Under the pieces are notes generated by a model. That model did no database searches. It had not been told where the DNA came from and saw only the letters and a list, made by a program, of their open reading frames with translations. Below, piece by piece: positions 13,504 to 25,900 of a stretch of DNA of 64,000 nucleotides. The stretch comes from Sympetrum striolatum (lineage: Eukaryota; Arthropoda; Insecta; Odonata; Libellulidae). The position numbers were made by a program, and so were the translations under genes. Location: contig OX388351.1 of assembly GCA_947579665.1 (NCBI GenBank), positions 57,606,939 through 57,670,938 on the forward strand, read 5' to 3'. Numbering within the stretch: the stretch's first letter is position 1; each line of letters opens with the position of its first letter.

Positions 13504-14562
13504 GTATTACTTCCATGCAGATAGCTAGTAACACAAATAACGAGGACCTTCAAATAAAAGATAATTTTAAAAGACAAACACTCAAACACCGCCTTCCGTC
13601 ATGACCGTAAAGGACTAATTACTTGGTGAACTAAATATCAAATGTTACATTTCGAAAAGTATACGTAGTTTGAAATTCATCCCACATATTACTTATTTAA
13701 TAGTAACAAGGTAACAAAAGTAAAAAAACGTACTTTAAATAGCAGGAAGATACGTTTTTCTTTTGTCCGCGATATGTTTTGCAATAACATGTCGGCGATT
13801 ACTGTAAATTCAAACAAAAATGCTTCTTCGTTTCTAAAATCTTTCTCCACAGCGCGTATTTGCAATAGATTTTGTTTAATCATGGCTATTTGTTGGTTGT
13901 GAAAATCAATTCAGCGTTTTGATATTGTTAAAAGTCTACTCATGCGCATGATTTGTATTTCGCTCACGCGTAATTAAGTGATTATTATTAATTTATAACA
14001 CATTCATAAGTAAACATATATTCACCATAGGCTATTTATCAATAAATAACTCTAAATGCTTTAAAATAAAGACAAAACGTAAACTCGTTGCAATTTACCT
14101 TCATTCGCAATGAAACATCAGCTATTACCATAGACCTATAGTAAATCTAAAATAAATACATTGCTACGACTCAAAACTCAATACTAAGCAACAAAGTCGA
14201 TTAAGAGTCATCAATTCACAGTTAATATACACAATAAATTAATTAAAGAAACAAAACATGAAGCAGAAGAAGAAACAAAAGGTTGGACTGTGCTAAAAAT
14301 ATAAATAATAAAAAATATTTTGTAAATGAATCCAAAAACCTGTATAAACAACGACGATTTGACGACATGAAAATGAGAAAAACCGAAGTAAACTTTCCAT
14401 TTAAACGCTAAGAAAGATTATCAGCGGAACTAAAGCAACTAAACTTTACCTATGTATCAACGTGTAAAATACAGTAGCTTAATACTGTTTGCTATTTGAA
14501 ATTTCTCGTAAATTTTAGGGCCTTAGCACAGAGATAGGAGAATAATATAACCTTCTTTTTTG
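13504..14562. other. AT-rich intergenic DNA, nothing recognised
   Basis: No open frame, RNA gene or repeat could be supported in this stretch. Confidence 0.6.
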
Positions 14563-14731
14563 AGATAATGAATAAAAACACTGTAATTTTCTACACTTTT
14601 ATTTAGCATACGACCGGTTTCGCTACCGGAGTAGTATTATCTAGCACCACCAGATGATGCTACTTCGGTAGCGAAACCGGTCGTATGCTAAATAAAAGTG
14701 TGGAAAATTACAGTGTTTTTATTCATTATCT
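14563..14731. repeat. Foldback hairpin element with hammerhead-like core
   Basis: Two arms of about 80 bp are nearly perfect reverse complements with only about 9 bp between them, so the strand can fold into one long hairpin. The inner end of the right arm reads AGATGAT, then a perfect stem GCTAC-TTCG-GTAGC, then GAAACCGGTCG. This resembles the hammerhead ribozyme core CUGANGA, stem II, GAAA, but with an A where U4 is required and one extra base before stem II. It belongs to the family of inverted repeats seen at 6515, 16945, 17332 and 28125. Confidence 0.75.
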
Positions 14732-16259
14732 TAAATGGCTTTCCACAAAGTAACGCCTGAACATCTAGATTTTCTTCTTTTTTGAGGTCCAAAAATTATC
14801 CAATCATCTTCATATCCAAAAACAGAGGATTACAACCTGGATTTTTCAAACTACGGCTCATATAAATGAAAGTGTAACAGCGCGAGGAACCAATTCTAAA
14901 GGGAAGTTTAAAGCACATCACATATATCCAAAGCAAAAGATATATTATTGGCATGATTCGACCCAGCAGATCGTTAAATTTTTAATTTGAGAGGATGGAA
15001 ATAATTAAACAAAGGTAAATAAAGCTCAGTCACGTAAATAAACACTAGCATTGGCAGGAATTGGCGTTGGGGACGAGTGTTGTTTCAGGACCCCTGAAAG
15101 CGTTGTGGGCCTCAGTTGAATTAAGGCGGATTTTATTCGGCGATTGCTCTCAATAAGACGGGGAATCAGTTAGTTTTCTCCTCCGAGTGATCTCGTTTTT
15201 ACGGTCCATCCTTATCTGTTTCCCTCTCCTTCATTTCTCCTTTTACGCGTCTCAGGTTTATCACCCCCGATATTGGAAGAGCGCTAGAGCGTACGACAGA
15301 GAAATCGAGCATAGTTAACGAGCATTAAAACGCTTACTGCGAACCTAGGAATAGGAATGGATTATTATTTCCTAAGCGAGAAATGGCGTGAAGTCTCGTT
15401 CGCTCCGTCTATGTTTTCCTATCTTGGATTTGGGTCGAAAGTTAATTCTAGTTGTAATTCAAAACAGTAAATCCACCGTTTACGACTTTTCCACCCAAAT
15501 AGTGGTACTGTTTGGGAGTTTTATTTACAAATAGATAATATCTTAACGCTTATTTAATCGTTTCATATCTTCCAAGAAGGAGAGCTATCAACGGGATACT
15601 TTATCTGATAGAGGGCTGCAACTCTCACAATGAATTTACAAGGGGAAGAACAAGTTTTCAAGAGTAAATTCTTCGAACAACTATTCTTTGAATGACAAAT
15701 TCTTCGAAAATAAACCAATAATGAATCTAAAGTTATCCAAAATTTATATTGAAGGAATTGATTCAAAGTAAAGCTATGTATTTATCTCTTTGAAGTTTTG
15801 GTTAAGAGTGGGTATTGCATGTGGCATTATTGGGAGAAAGTGGTCTATTTTCAGAAATTTGCCCCTTACCAAGATTGTCATTACTCTCTTGGGAGCAGGA
15901 TGATGATCTGTTGGTATTAGCTCCAAATATATAAGTTTAAACATATTTGGATTGAATTTTTACAAAATTAAATCGTCCATATGGAAAATGTCAACTGTTC
16001 GAATACGGCTATCCATTTCTGCCGTAACCACATAAAGGAACAAAAAAGCCATGAATCATTTGCAATGTGAAAAATTATTTCGCCATCTTATATCGTATTT
16101 TTCTGTCATCGAATTATGGATTACTTTCAGAATATATTACTCATCTCTTCCTGCCTATATGTAAGTTATTCAGTCAACAGGCTTATTTGAACGGAAGCTA
16201 TTACTTTGTAGATTATCAAGTTTATCGCAATGACTAAGCATGAATTGACATTAACATTG
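14732..16259. other. Intergenic DNA with GC-richer stretch at 15050-15420
   Basis: No protein or RNA gene is visible. The part at about 15050-15420 is less AT-rich and could be regulatory. The rest is AT-rich with short shadow frames. Confidence 0.5.
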
Positions 16260-16385
16260 AGCTCCCTGATATTCACGAGGACAGCTTTTTTGCCTTTGGT
16301 GAAATCGGTCCCGGGCTCGATTCCCGGTGGGAGCCAATATGCGAAATGGCCTAAGCTGTCGAAGCACTTTTAATAATACTACTAC
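16260..16385 (+). mobile_element. tRNA-derived SINE, copy 1
   Basis: A 76-nt tRNA-like head runs from 16260 to 16335. The acceptor-like ends (GCTCCC against GGGAGCC) pair, and the T-arm is intact (CCCGGGCTCGATTCCCGG, which includes a B-box-like core). It is followed by a tail containing GTCGAAGCACTTTTAATA. The head and tail both match the minus-strand copy at 19990-20121, so this is a dispersed SINE and not a tRNA gene. The anticodon arm does not fold well. Confidence 0.7.
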
Positions 16386-16944
16386 AGCATTAACAATATC
16401 CGTGCAAAGCGTTGATATGCTATTTTTTACAATCTATATGGATACGTTTAGTTCAAATTGCTAGAGTTCTTTGCACAAATTCTGTGCAGTATACCTTTTC
16501 AATTCCCGTTACATATTCCCGGTTTACATGGTATAAAAAGACATTTATTTCTGATCGCTCATGGAAATGTTTCATTTTGGTATCTCAAGTAGTTGATGGC
16601 AGAATTTGCCGTCGGAAATAAACATTTTTAAATGTTTTTAGGACATTTTTCACATGAAAATCATTCATAAGTCTCTACTCCTTAGCCGATCTTGACTCAT
16701 GAGTGAGTTTAAGTTCTACTATCCATAAAATTAACCAAACTATAAGCATTTAGTTCGTTTATGTGTACATGAAATGAATTCATTATGTCCAGATTACTGA
16801 GGTAAGTATTTCCCAAATAATATGATGTCATCTCCTAATTTTAATTTATAAACTACCTTTAATTAAAATTGATTTGGTAAGGCTTTACAGATAGTGAGTG
16901 GAAATCTACAGAAAGGAAAAATAGGAATAAAATAACTCTTCACG

Positions 16945-17240
16945 TATTTCCAAAACTATTTTAAAATACCACCAATTTCGACACAGGTTGGCTATCACCA
17001 GGTGCTGATGATGCAAGCAACAAGATTCGTATAATTTATTTACAATCTTTTTAATATCATATTCTTATCATAATAATATAGTCAATTATTATCAACGTCT
17101 ACTATGTATAGTTTAATAAAGATGATGTGAATAAATTACATATGTGTTTGTTATTTCCACACCTTATGATGACCGTCACGTGGCGAAACTAGTAGTTTGA
17201 AAATATATGTGGAAATACGTAAAAAGTTATTTTAACACTA
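16945..17240. repeat. Inverted repeat pair of the hammerhead-like family
   Basis: The left arm (about 16945-17025) has CACGTATTTCCA, then CAATTTCGACAC, then GGTGCTGATGATG. The right arm (about 17150-17240) carries the inverted equivalents: CATAAGGTGTGG reversed, TGATGACCGTCACGTGGCG, AAACTAG and GGAAATACGT. Roughly 130 bp of unrelated AT-rich DNA separates them. The arms have diverged from each other but keep the order of blocks seen in the related hairpins. Confidence 0.5.
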
Positions 17241-17331
17241 ATTATTATGCTTAAAAATTTTTAATTCGAGGGAACAAAGTCATCAACGCATGATAAAAAT
17301 GAAAAAAGCTGCAAGAAAACTGAAGGATGTT

Positions 17332-17465
17332 GATACAGTTTAATGACAAAACTTGTACAAATTCCATAGAATTGAGAAAAAATCAGTTGACCGGTTTCGG
17401 CAACAATTACGCCAGCCTCAGATCCTCAGTTCTGAGGATGACTAGCCTTGTCATTAAACTGTATT
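17332..17465. repeat. Inverted repeat with GACCGGTTTCGG core
   Basis: TACAGTTTAATGACAA at about 17334-17350 is repeated inverted as TTGTCATTAAACTGTA at about 17447-17463. Inside, the minus strand reads CTGAGGCT, a short stem GGC-GCC, then GAAACCGGTC, the family core. Also inside is CCTCAGTTCTGAGG, a small perfect hairpin. Confidence 0.5.
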
Positions 17466-17629
17466 AAAATTAAATTCTGCCAATTATCGCAAGAGAAGAA
17501 CAATCTTCCTGAAAGACGCTGTTTATAAAGTTGTGAGAAAACTGCTCGAAAAATATCAAACTCATTTCTACCTTCTCTAGGTAAACAAAATCGCCTTTCG
17601 CTCATCCTTTATTCCAAGAGCAGTTCGGC

Positions 17630-17960
17630 AATGAGTAGAGGCGCCACTGTAAGGGATTAATAGCCCCGGAAACATGCACCGCCCGTTCGGCTCTTAAAAA
17701 AGATAGAATCGAAGCGGAGCAATTAATTGGAATGGAGGGCGGGGTCGTTTACTGATTAAAGGTTCCGGCGGTAAAAACAAAAGAAGAGCCGAAATTAATT
17801 TCGCTACGATGATGGAAATTTAAGTGCGGCAGTGAACGCCGTGCATTTAATGATTTCAAGACGTGATGAATCATCTTCCGGTGTAATCCCGGTGCCTTAT
17901 CGTTACATACCTGCCGCCCATAATCCACCATCTCGGAAAAAAATGAGGAAAATTTAGATG
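17630..17960. promoter_or_regulatory. GC-richer island with homeodomain-type sites
   Basis: A less AT-rich noncoding block. It contains the palindrome CAATTAATTG (paired homeodomain-type cores), a second ATTAAT and GTAAAAACAAAA, which resembles a forkhead site. The open frames across it are not protein-like. It could be a developmental enhancer. This is inference from motif content alone. Confidence 0.25.
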
Positions 17961-19989
17961 CGCCATCGCAAGGAGGTCATACCTAGATACTGGCCCGAAT
18001 CCTAGCGATTTTGACTTCTTCCTTAACGAGCACTCCGAGTAACCCAATCATATCTTCTCATGTAAATCCGTCAAATGACTGTTATTGCTTCAATTCTATC
18101 TACCATTCCTCTTCGTGTTTTATCATTAGATGTCTGCGACCTAACTTTTTTAACAGCAGAGTTTTTGAACCATGAAAAATTGCGTAAAAGGCTCTGATTT
18201 CTTCAACTTTTGATAGCATACTTCTGCGTCTATTCATTAGTTGCTCGTTAGAACTCACCAGTGCATTTTTATTCTGGATTGGCACCGCAATTTACATACA
18301 TTTACTATTCGCCTTTTATATAACATATATATTACCGATAGCTCAACCATTTTAATTATGTTTGTCACCGATAAATAGTTAATATATAATGATGATGATA
18401 ACATAACAATGATAACTTCCAGCTACTACAACATTTAACAGATTTTCATCGCATGTATTATCTATCACTTATACACTGAATGAATACTACTTTAACTTTG
18501 ACTTTACAAAAATAAATAGAAAAAATTTTTATTCGAGCGAGATGGTGCTCAATATATTGTACATGTATGTACCGAATATATGATACTATATATGTATATT
18601 ATATATTCTTAGTTATTCAGGATCGAAATTCCTCAATAGTTAAACCAAAACACAGAGATTTCATCAGAATCTCGAAAACGAGAAAAGGGAAATATATGGC
18701 CCTTGGCAGTAAAGTTTCCAAACCAATTTGTGCATGTTGCACGCGGTGAGCAGAGGACCAATATAGAGAAATGAAATGAGATTGGGGAGAATACAAAAGT
18801 ACGATGATTTTTTTAATGTTGGCAGCTATTAAAATATTTGTCGTCTCACCTCTACGTATGAAGGAAAGTTACTAAAAATAATCAATAAAATTTTTTAAAC
18901 TTGAGGCATGAATATGATGAGGATCCATCAACAGCATAATCCAAACTAGACGTACGATGCTAGATTTTTTAAAGTTACTGATATTACCTGTAAACAAAAT
19001 CCTTTGGTATAATAATGTACTCACTTTTTATAGATTTTTTTGCAAAATTGGATAACAAATGGTAACACGTTTGAATAACATTCTAAACACGTTATGAGTA
19101 TGAGCGAAATCTATTTTTGATCGATTTTATGTTAGCATTTTAAATGTCCTATAATTAGGTTCTAGACATAATAAATATGACCAGAAGCAGAAACTAAGTG
19201 CTGTATATCGTGAGTTAATTAGCATATAGCTTCAACCAACTTTCCATTATTAGAGACCTAAAGAAGTAAACACCCTCGCTATTCCCTTGAATCGAAAAAA
19301 TTATCAGCGTTTACATCGTAATAAATTCTCATTTAAACTCGCTTATTACAGCTACTTGTTAAACTGCATGATTTTGGCTAAAATATGCTAATTTTAACAC
19401 AGATCCGCATCAACCGAGGTTTCACTATACAGCTTGAAAAAATGGTTATTGTCTGCTTTGATTTTTCGACTTTTTCCGCTGATATTATCAGCCCAGTTCT
19501 ATTACGTTTCCACCGAAAACAACCCAAGCTCGACTGTGGCATTTTGTGTTCCGGTAAATTTTCCTGTTTACAGAATTCCTTTAAACTCGTTGGAGAGGGA
19601 TGTACTTGGAGAGACAGAGCAATGCCCGAATTTTTTCATTCAATTGAGATTTCCAATACATTTGGAGTGGTTCTCATTATAACCTATCCCCGGTTACTAC
19701 TCGTAACTCGAGTTATTGGAGTTCCAAAAAAAGAACCTGCTCCGCCCGGCAATCGCAAAAGTAAATGAGGGACATGAGACGAAACGCAAATCAGTTCCTC
19801 CCCCCAATCCCTTTCTCCCCTCCTCTCCCTCATCACATTACCACGCTTCTTTACTTCTTCCCTCTCTGCTTACAACCTTCCTTAGGCCCTCTCTTTTGCT
19901 TTCTTCGTAAAATAAAGATGTAATGTGGAGGAAAATATTATCTCAGAATTTAAACGGAAACAAATCACAATGATCGCATTAAAGGTATT
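17961..19989. other. AT-rich intergenic DNA, nothing recognised
   Basis: Only short, shadowing open frames are present (for example 19385-19768). About 19790-19900 is a pyrimidine-rich stretch. I found no family resemblance. Confidence 0.55.
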
Positions 19990-20121
19990 AGTAGTATATA
20001 GTTCTGTTAAAAGTGCTTCGGCGGCCTCAGGTTATTTCGCACATCGGCTCCCACCGGGAATCAAACCCGGGGCCGCTTTCACCAAAAGCAAATGCGCTGT
20101 CCACGTGACTATCCGGGAGCC
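19990..20121 (-). mobile_element. tRNA-derived SINE, copy 2
   Basis: On the minus strand the tRNA-like head occupies 20121 down to 20046. It has a perfect 7-bp acceptor (GGCTCCC with GGGAGCC) and a T-arm CCGGGTTTGATTCCCGG. It is followed by a tail with GCCGAAGCACTTTTAA that matches the copy at 16260. The perfect acceptor and T-arm suggest a fairly young insertion. D-arm and anticodon arm are poor, and one extra base separates T-arm and acceptor, so it is not a working tRNA. Confidence 0.75.
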
Positions 20122-23100
20122 AAAATAAGTATTTTTCTAGCTCATTTATTGCTGTCTTCCGCCATTGTACTTTATAATAAATTTTACATGAATAATGATT
20201 ATAAATCTGGGTTTACATCTGCAACCATCCAACTGGCCTGTATAACAGGATTTCTGCATTACTCCAACACCAACATACTGAACTTGTGCATAATACTGAA
20301 ACCTATAAGATACTTGGGAGATAAAACAATCTGAAATGCCCTTTGATTCAAGTAAATATCACCTTGTAGTGCTTCATCGTTTTCTATGGTTGCAGGTCCA
20401 TTAATTTTAAATATCCTAATAGGTAGCATACGTTCGTCAACATCAAAACCTTTGAAGAAGCCTTGCTCTCGTACACTTAGCTCGAATTCAAGACCAAACT
20501 GTTACTACTCTAGGCCTAAACACTAGCTACTGATACAGTTACGATATTGGTACCGGATCTTTCATAAAAATGACCCGAGCTTCTCATGGTGATTCCAGTG
20601 AATGATCTCTGCATAATGTCCTTCTTTAACTTTTATCAAATACAGATATTAACATTTAGGCTTATACTCGAACCATTATTGACAAACATAGAGAATTTTA
20701 TAAGGTGTTCTTTTTAGAGAGGAGTCTCTGATTATATTTTATCAGCAAGGGGCCGCAGATAAAAATTCTTCAGTTCAGTCAGTTTCGCTTATCACAGTAA
20801 AGAGTCTTTTATCAAAAAATATTTTTTTAAATATATATTCTATACATTTTAATTTTTATATATTTTATATTCTATATTTTTCATTATTAATGAAATATTT
20901 TTTTAAATATTTAAGTTAAACTACGCTTTTTCCATTTTCAGCCTAATAACGATCCAAAAATTTGAAGGGTGATATACCTATTTCATATTAACAAAAATAT
21001 AAGTAACTTGCATCTATCCAAATAAATTTGGAAAATCTATTCTGTCGTAGAAAACTATAACAGATGTCAGTTTATTATAGACACTACACTTTAAGTTTTA
21101 GCGTAGTATTTTATTAGCGATTAATTAGAACTAGAAGTCATGCTTTCAGCATATTTCGTGTTTTGAAAATTCCCCAATACATGTTATCGAATATCATATC
21201 CCGCAGCCGGAATTAGAAGTTATGTGGTGTACCGCAAATGAAAAGTATCGGCTCAGTTTAATTATCAGAGGCAACGACCAGAAGGAATGGGCGAAGAAAA
21301 TATACAATCCGTAAGCTTCGGACTTCGGGCATACTTATTTTAGACGTAAAAGTAGCAGAAAAAGATCCTATTTCCGAACTAATACTAAATAGTAGTTATA
21401 TATCAAAATTTTTAATCAAAATAAATCCTGAAACTTCCGTAATGATCGGTGAAGCATTTTTTTACCGAACTGCATCGTAGTTCTATTTCCTCTCTCCAAA
21501 CAGCACCCTCCTATCTGCTCCTTCCTTTATCAGCTAATCTTCTTCGCTTCCTCCTTCCCATTGCCCTCTCTGAAGCGGGCTCCTCGTAAACTTTATGCCT
21601 CCTGCGGCCAAGAGGTGGCGAAATGATTTCTCAACAAAAGAGTTTCTCTTCGGATGCGATCGTAAAAAAAGATGGCTTAAAGTCAGAGTAAGAGCATAAA
21701 AAGCTCCCGGTTCAGGCAAAGACACTGGCAATAAAATTCGCGTAAAAGCACAACATAAAACAAGAAATATTCATCACGTACCAGTCAACAATGATCGCGT
21801 CTTCTCACGTGAATTTCCAAATTGCCCTCCGAACTATCCGGAGAGGGTTTTTCCCTCACTCGGCGGGGATGCCTTCAATATGAGAAACGTGCGCTAGAGT
21901 GACATCGCTCTACGGGTGTGCATTCAGCCTCGAACGCATCCGGGGCAATTTTTATTTAGATCCGCAGCGATCCTGATTTTGGAAAGACAGGCCCATATTA
22001 AACATCGGAGATAGCGAAATATATTCATTTAGTAGATACATCGACTCTCTCGTCGATATGAAAAGCATACGCAATGTACTGTAAAAGAGAATTCTTTGCT
22101 TCAAAATACTGTCCTATTGATTTTCTCACTTTTTCGATACTTAACATCAAATTTAGTGGCCTTGTTTTTGATAATCATTCAGGAAAATATAAAAATATTA
22201 TTACGATTTACACGAATTATACTCGCATGTTAAAACATTCAATCAATATGTTTAACCTATAAAGAAATCAATCAATTCGAAAAAAGTGGTTATTGCAAAA
22301 GAACAAATACCTCAACCCGAATAAAAATTTTACACCATATTTAATAACCTAACGAATGTTTCTTCTTTTCCATTATTGAAAAGGAAGATCTACTGAAAAA
22401 ATAAATCAATTTCCTACCTGAGATCTGGATAAAATGAATTTATTTCTGAGTCACATTTTACTTTGACTTAATTGAAACTGAGATACTATTGAGAAGCCAG
22501 CATTACACGATACCAATTAAATTGGAATCTTTATTATGATATTTACACATTTTCAAGCAAAAGATAAATTATTTCCTTACGAAAACAGCTGTCTAAATAA
22601 GTTAACTTATGGAATTATTTCAATTAATAAAGATCCTTTCGAATAGTTTCAATAGTCAATTAAATGTCAATTCGAAACATTCCCTCGGTAAACACTTCAA
22701 GATTTTTATACCATTCTTCTGAATTCGCAAAATAATATAATAAATAAAACTTATCTGCTACTCTTTTGAACTAATATTAGATGTATTTCAATGTTATTTT
22801 TTCTTAAGGACTTATTTTGCGCGTCCCTTTATTCTCACTTGACATAAATAGTATATATTTATAATGTTTGAAAATAAGTCAGAGTAACCTTGAAAACGAA
22901 ACTATGCAATGGAATACATTTTGAGCCGACCTCGCTCTAAGCTATAACTAAGAGCTAAAAAGAAACGAAAACCTAAATGCACTTGCTTACTAGCAGAGTG
23001 GATATTTGTAGCGAAAATATGATTATAGACATTATGGAGCTTCAACGACACTTTGACAATCACATAGCGGACTGCAATGAAGTATCACCACCAGAAAATT

Positions 23101-23439
23101 TTAACGTTAATTCTTTGATGGCTTCGTAAAATTTTCAACACACAAAAAGTGAAAAACATATTTTTTTAAGAATTTAATGCTAAAATATTTGAATTAGCAA
23201 CTTTTCTGAACTTCGTTTTCAATCTGATTATTGCTCTTTTTTCGGAACAATCGGAGATCAAAGAGATTCATAGAGAAAATGTATTTTTCAAAGTTAATTC
23301 ACAGTAAAAGACTGATAAGTAAATCTAGTTGTGAATCGACGATTACCTGAAACATTGGAGTTTCGCTAACCTAATAAGGTGAAAAATATAATGGGTATTA
23401 TAGATTTCATTTCATCAAACTAAGAAAATAAATAGACAA
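20122..23439. other. Intergenic DNA, GC-richer at 21780-21990
   Basis: Mostly AT-rich DNA without protein-like frames. The stretch 21780-21990 is less AT-rich and noncoding, a possible regulatory island. About 20815-20910 is a run of ATATTTTTTAAATAT-type simple sequence. Confidence 0.5.
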
Positions 23440-23770
23440 AATTTTGAGCGCCTTTCATATACACCTAACCGTTTAGCCCGATTAGAGGCACACCTAGTGG
23501 CATCATTTATCAAGAGCTAGTAGGCTTACTAGGCGTAGATGGCATTAGTGGAAAATTTCCACGTAAGTGGAGCACAGTGACTCTACGAGTAACACATTTC
23601 TTATGAATTCATAAGGAGAACCCTTAATCAATTCCACTATCCAGTATCACTAACATCTGAGTAGCTATCATGCCAACACAACCATAAACAAGACTGCGAT
23701 AACATTCGATAAAAATATTATTTTCCTCTATCCTGTACTAAGAGAAAAATAGACAAGTTTGGTAAAGGTA
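23440..23770 (+). repeat. Dispersed repeat family, copy 1
   Basis: The order of blocks TCCACGTAAGTG, GAGCACAGTGACT, CCTTAATCA and TTCCTCTATCCTGTAC is shared with 30330-30615 in the same orientation. No coding sequence, inverted ends or tail could be recognised, so the class of element is unknown. Confidence 0.5.
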
Positions 23771-24089
23771 AGCAATATTTACGAAAAAGTGAGATTTCGA
23801 AAAAAATACGTAAGAATATCAGAGTAAATAGGATTATAACACGTTTAACAGGTGAAACAAGAAGTCAGCTACTTCGCCTCCATCCAGCGTAATATATGCG
23901 TAAGAAAGTATTAATTCTTAGCCAACTGTCTCTGCAGCCGAAATCATTTTGAAAGTAACCGCATTCAGGAGTTCTATATTGTTCTCGAGGGAATTAAAGT
24001 TTGTCTCCAAATGCAGTTAATATTAATTTTAAGATTAGCATTATACTCGTCCGCCGAGCGACCTAACACCCAGCTCCCTCCGTTGACCC

Positions 24090-24450
24090 TAAATTATGCG
24101 AAGAGAAAGTAAATGGTACAAAATTATGGTGAGAAATATATATGTGAGCGGCACGTTCGGGTCCTTCTCTTCGGCGCCGAACGCATCCAAAAGCACCAAT
24201 TAACGGGGGGAACATATTTCAGGAGCGATCCCTACGGAGAATTAATTTCGGCTTTAATTGGAAAATAGTGAAGAAAGAGAGGGTCTGAGAGGAGAGGAAA
24301 AATGGGTTCAGATAAATTGCGGGAAGCGATGGTACGCTTTGATATGGGATTCATTTGCGGGATGTTTCGTAAGGACCAACCTCACCTGGAGTGCCTTAGG
24401 TGAAAGGACTTCGAGGAAACCAAAAAGCGATAGGAACTTTGATTTCACTT
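24090..24450. promoter_or_regulatory. GC-richer island, possible regulatory element
   Basis: Less AT-rich than its surroundings. It contains the imperfect palindrome GTTCGG-CGCCGAAC and homeodomain-type ATTAAT/TAATTG cores. The open frame from 24258 does not look like a known protein. This is inference only. Confidence 0.25.
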
Positions 24451-24504
24451 ACTCCTCGCTGAAGTGCAAGTTAAGAATCCTCGAGCTAGTAGTAATTTTT
24501 ACAG

Positions 24505-24548
24505 CAAGTATTATCATCAGGTTCGTCACTCGCCACCTGATGATGACT
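24505..24548. repeat. Short hairpin of the CATCAGGT/ACCTGATG type
   Basis: ATTATCATCAGGT and ACCTGATGATGAC are inverted around 12 bp that contain CGTCACTCGCC. The ACCTGATGATG end matches the inner end of the hammerhead-like inverted repeats, so this may be a remnant of two joined arms. Confidence 0.45.
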
Positions 24549-25519
24549 TCAACGATGACTTACCAACGTAAGGAATATCAATCAATCAAGAATTACACTC
24601 CTACAAAACTAGTGTCGAAGAAAGTTAGATCTTTCTTTGTAATTTAATTTTGCTAAAGAACAAAAATGCCTGAAAATAATTTAGATTCATTTTACAGTTA
24701 TTTTTAAAGGAAGGATTTAATTCGTAGCAGAAAAAAACAAAGACCGATAGATCCATGAAAATAAGTCAATCATTTGCGGTGTGACGACTTTTTATTATGC
24801 TTAAATCACCTCGACATCCCAGGCATTGGCAAATCCAGAAACGGCATGTATCAATTACTTGACAATTACAGGAATGTCCGCTACAAAATGCATTTCAACA
24901 ATTAAATAGAGGGAGCGAAGACCTCAAGATTATTTTTACTATTAGGTGAGTGTACAAAAATATACAAAACTGCTCATTCTTTGATAGTTTTTACATTTGC
25001 CCAGTCAATCAAGCTAGGCTGCGATTATTTAAACTCAGAGGAAGTACAAACATTTGCAGAGGACGTAACCAGAATTATGCGACTGCCCTGCTATTGTATC
25101 CGATCTGACAACGAGCGTAAAATAAGGAAAAGAAGCTAGAACAAATCATATTCTTAATTTTTCACGAACACTAATCACAAGCAAAGAACAAAGTCTATCG
25201 CTCGATGTTCGCATCCCCAGCCACACGATGATAGACGGCTTTCAGGGTATCAATGTAGCTGTAGATATTGAAGATTATAATCTACTTTTTGACTATTCAT
25301 AGTTATGAGAGACCGGGGCTGGTTGGCTTAGCTTTTTTTTCATTTTTGTGCAATACCAGGAGATATTCTGGTGTATGGGGAACTCATTAATAAAATACGA
25401 GTTTAGGTAACCCCGAAAACACGTTTTCTAAAAGCTAGTAACTGTGCCAACTTACCCCGGATGCGGGATTTGTTGGCATGCCCCTAGAGGTGAATTGGCA
25501 TAGCGTAATATACATAGAG
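24549..25519. other. AT-rich intergenic DNA, nothing recognised
   Basis: No open frame, RNA gene or shared repeat could be supported here. Confidence 0.55.
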
Positions 25520-25900
25520 ATACTTAATCAGTTAGTTAGTTAGTTTGACCCTTTATTGGCGTGGTTAGGTCCAGGTGGGCCTCTCTTCCACCTAACCTCG
25601 TATGTCGATTACATTTAAAGTTATTAAAAACTCAACTTATTAAAAAAATACAAAAAAATAGTAGGGTGTGGGAAAAAATCTTTGCCACTGAAGGTTGACT
25701 AAGAAAAAACCCACGTTGCGGGAAAACACCCACAAAGAAGGGGAGTTAAAAAAATCCGCGAAAACACAGTAATAAAAATAAATACAATAATATAAATTCA
25801 TAGATATATAAAAAGTGACAAAGATTAGATATGAACAATTATTTTAGAAAGTAAATTTAACAAAAGGTATAGATGACCTAATTGATTTAGTTATAATAAA
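25520..25900 (-). mobile_element. LINE 3'-UTR fragment, minus strand
   Basis: The complement of about 25690-25750 gives CTTTGTGGGTGTTTTCCCGC followed by a GTGGGTTTTTTC block. This matches the plus-strand LINE 3' end at about 13300-13350 (CTTGTGGGTGTTTTTCTGC, then GTGGATTATTTTTTCC). The GC-rich block at 25540-25610 may belong to the same element. No coding sequence is kept. Confidence 0.45.

Noticed and set aside
20046..20121. Functional tRNA gene on the minus strand
   Set aside because: Acceptor and T-arm are perfect, but the D-arm and anticodon arm do not fold. There is an extra base between T-arm and acceptor, and the flanking tail is shared with another copy at 16260, which makes it a SINE.
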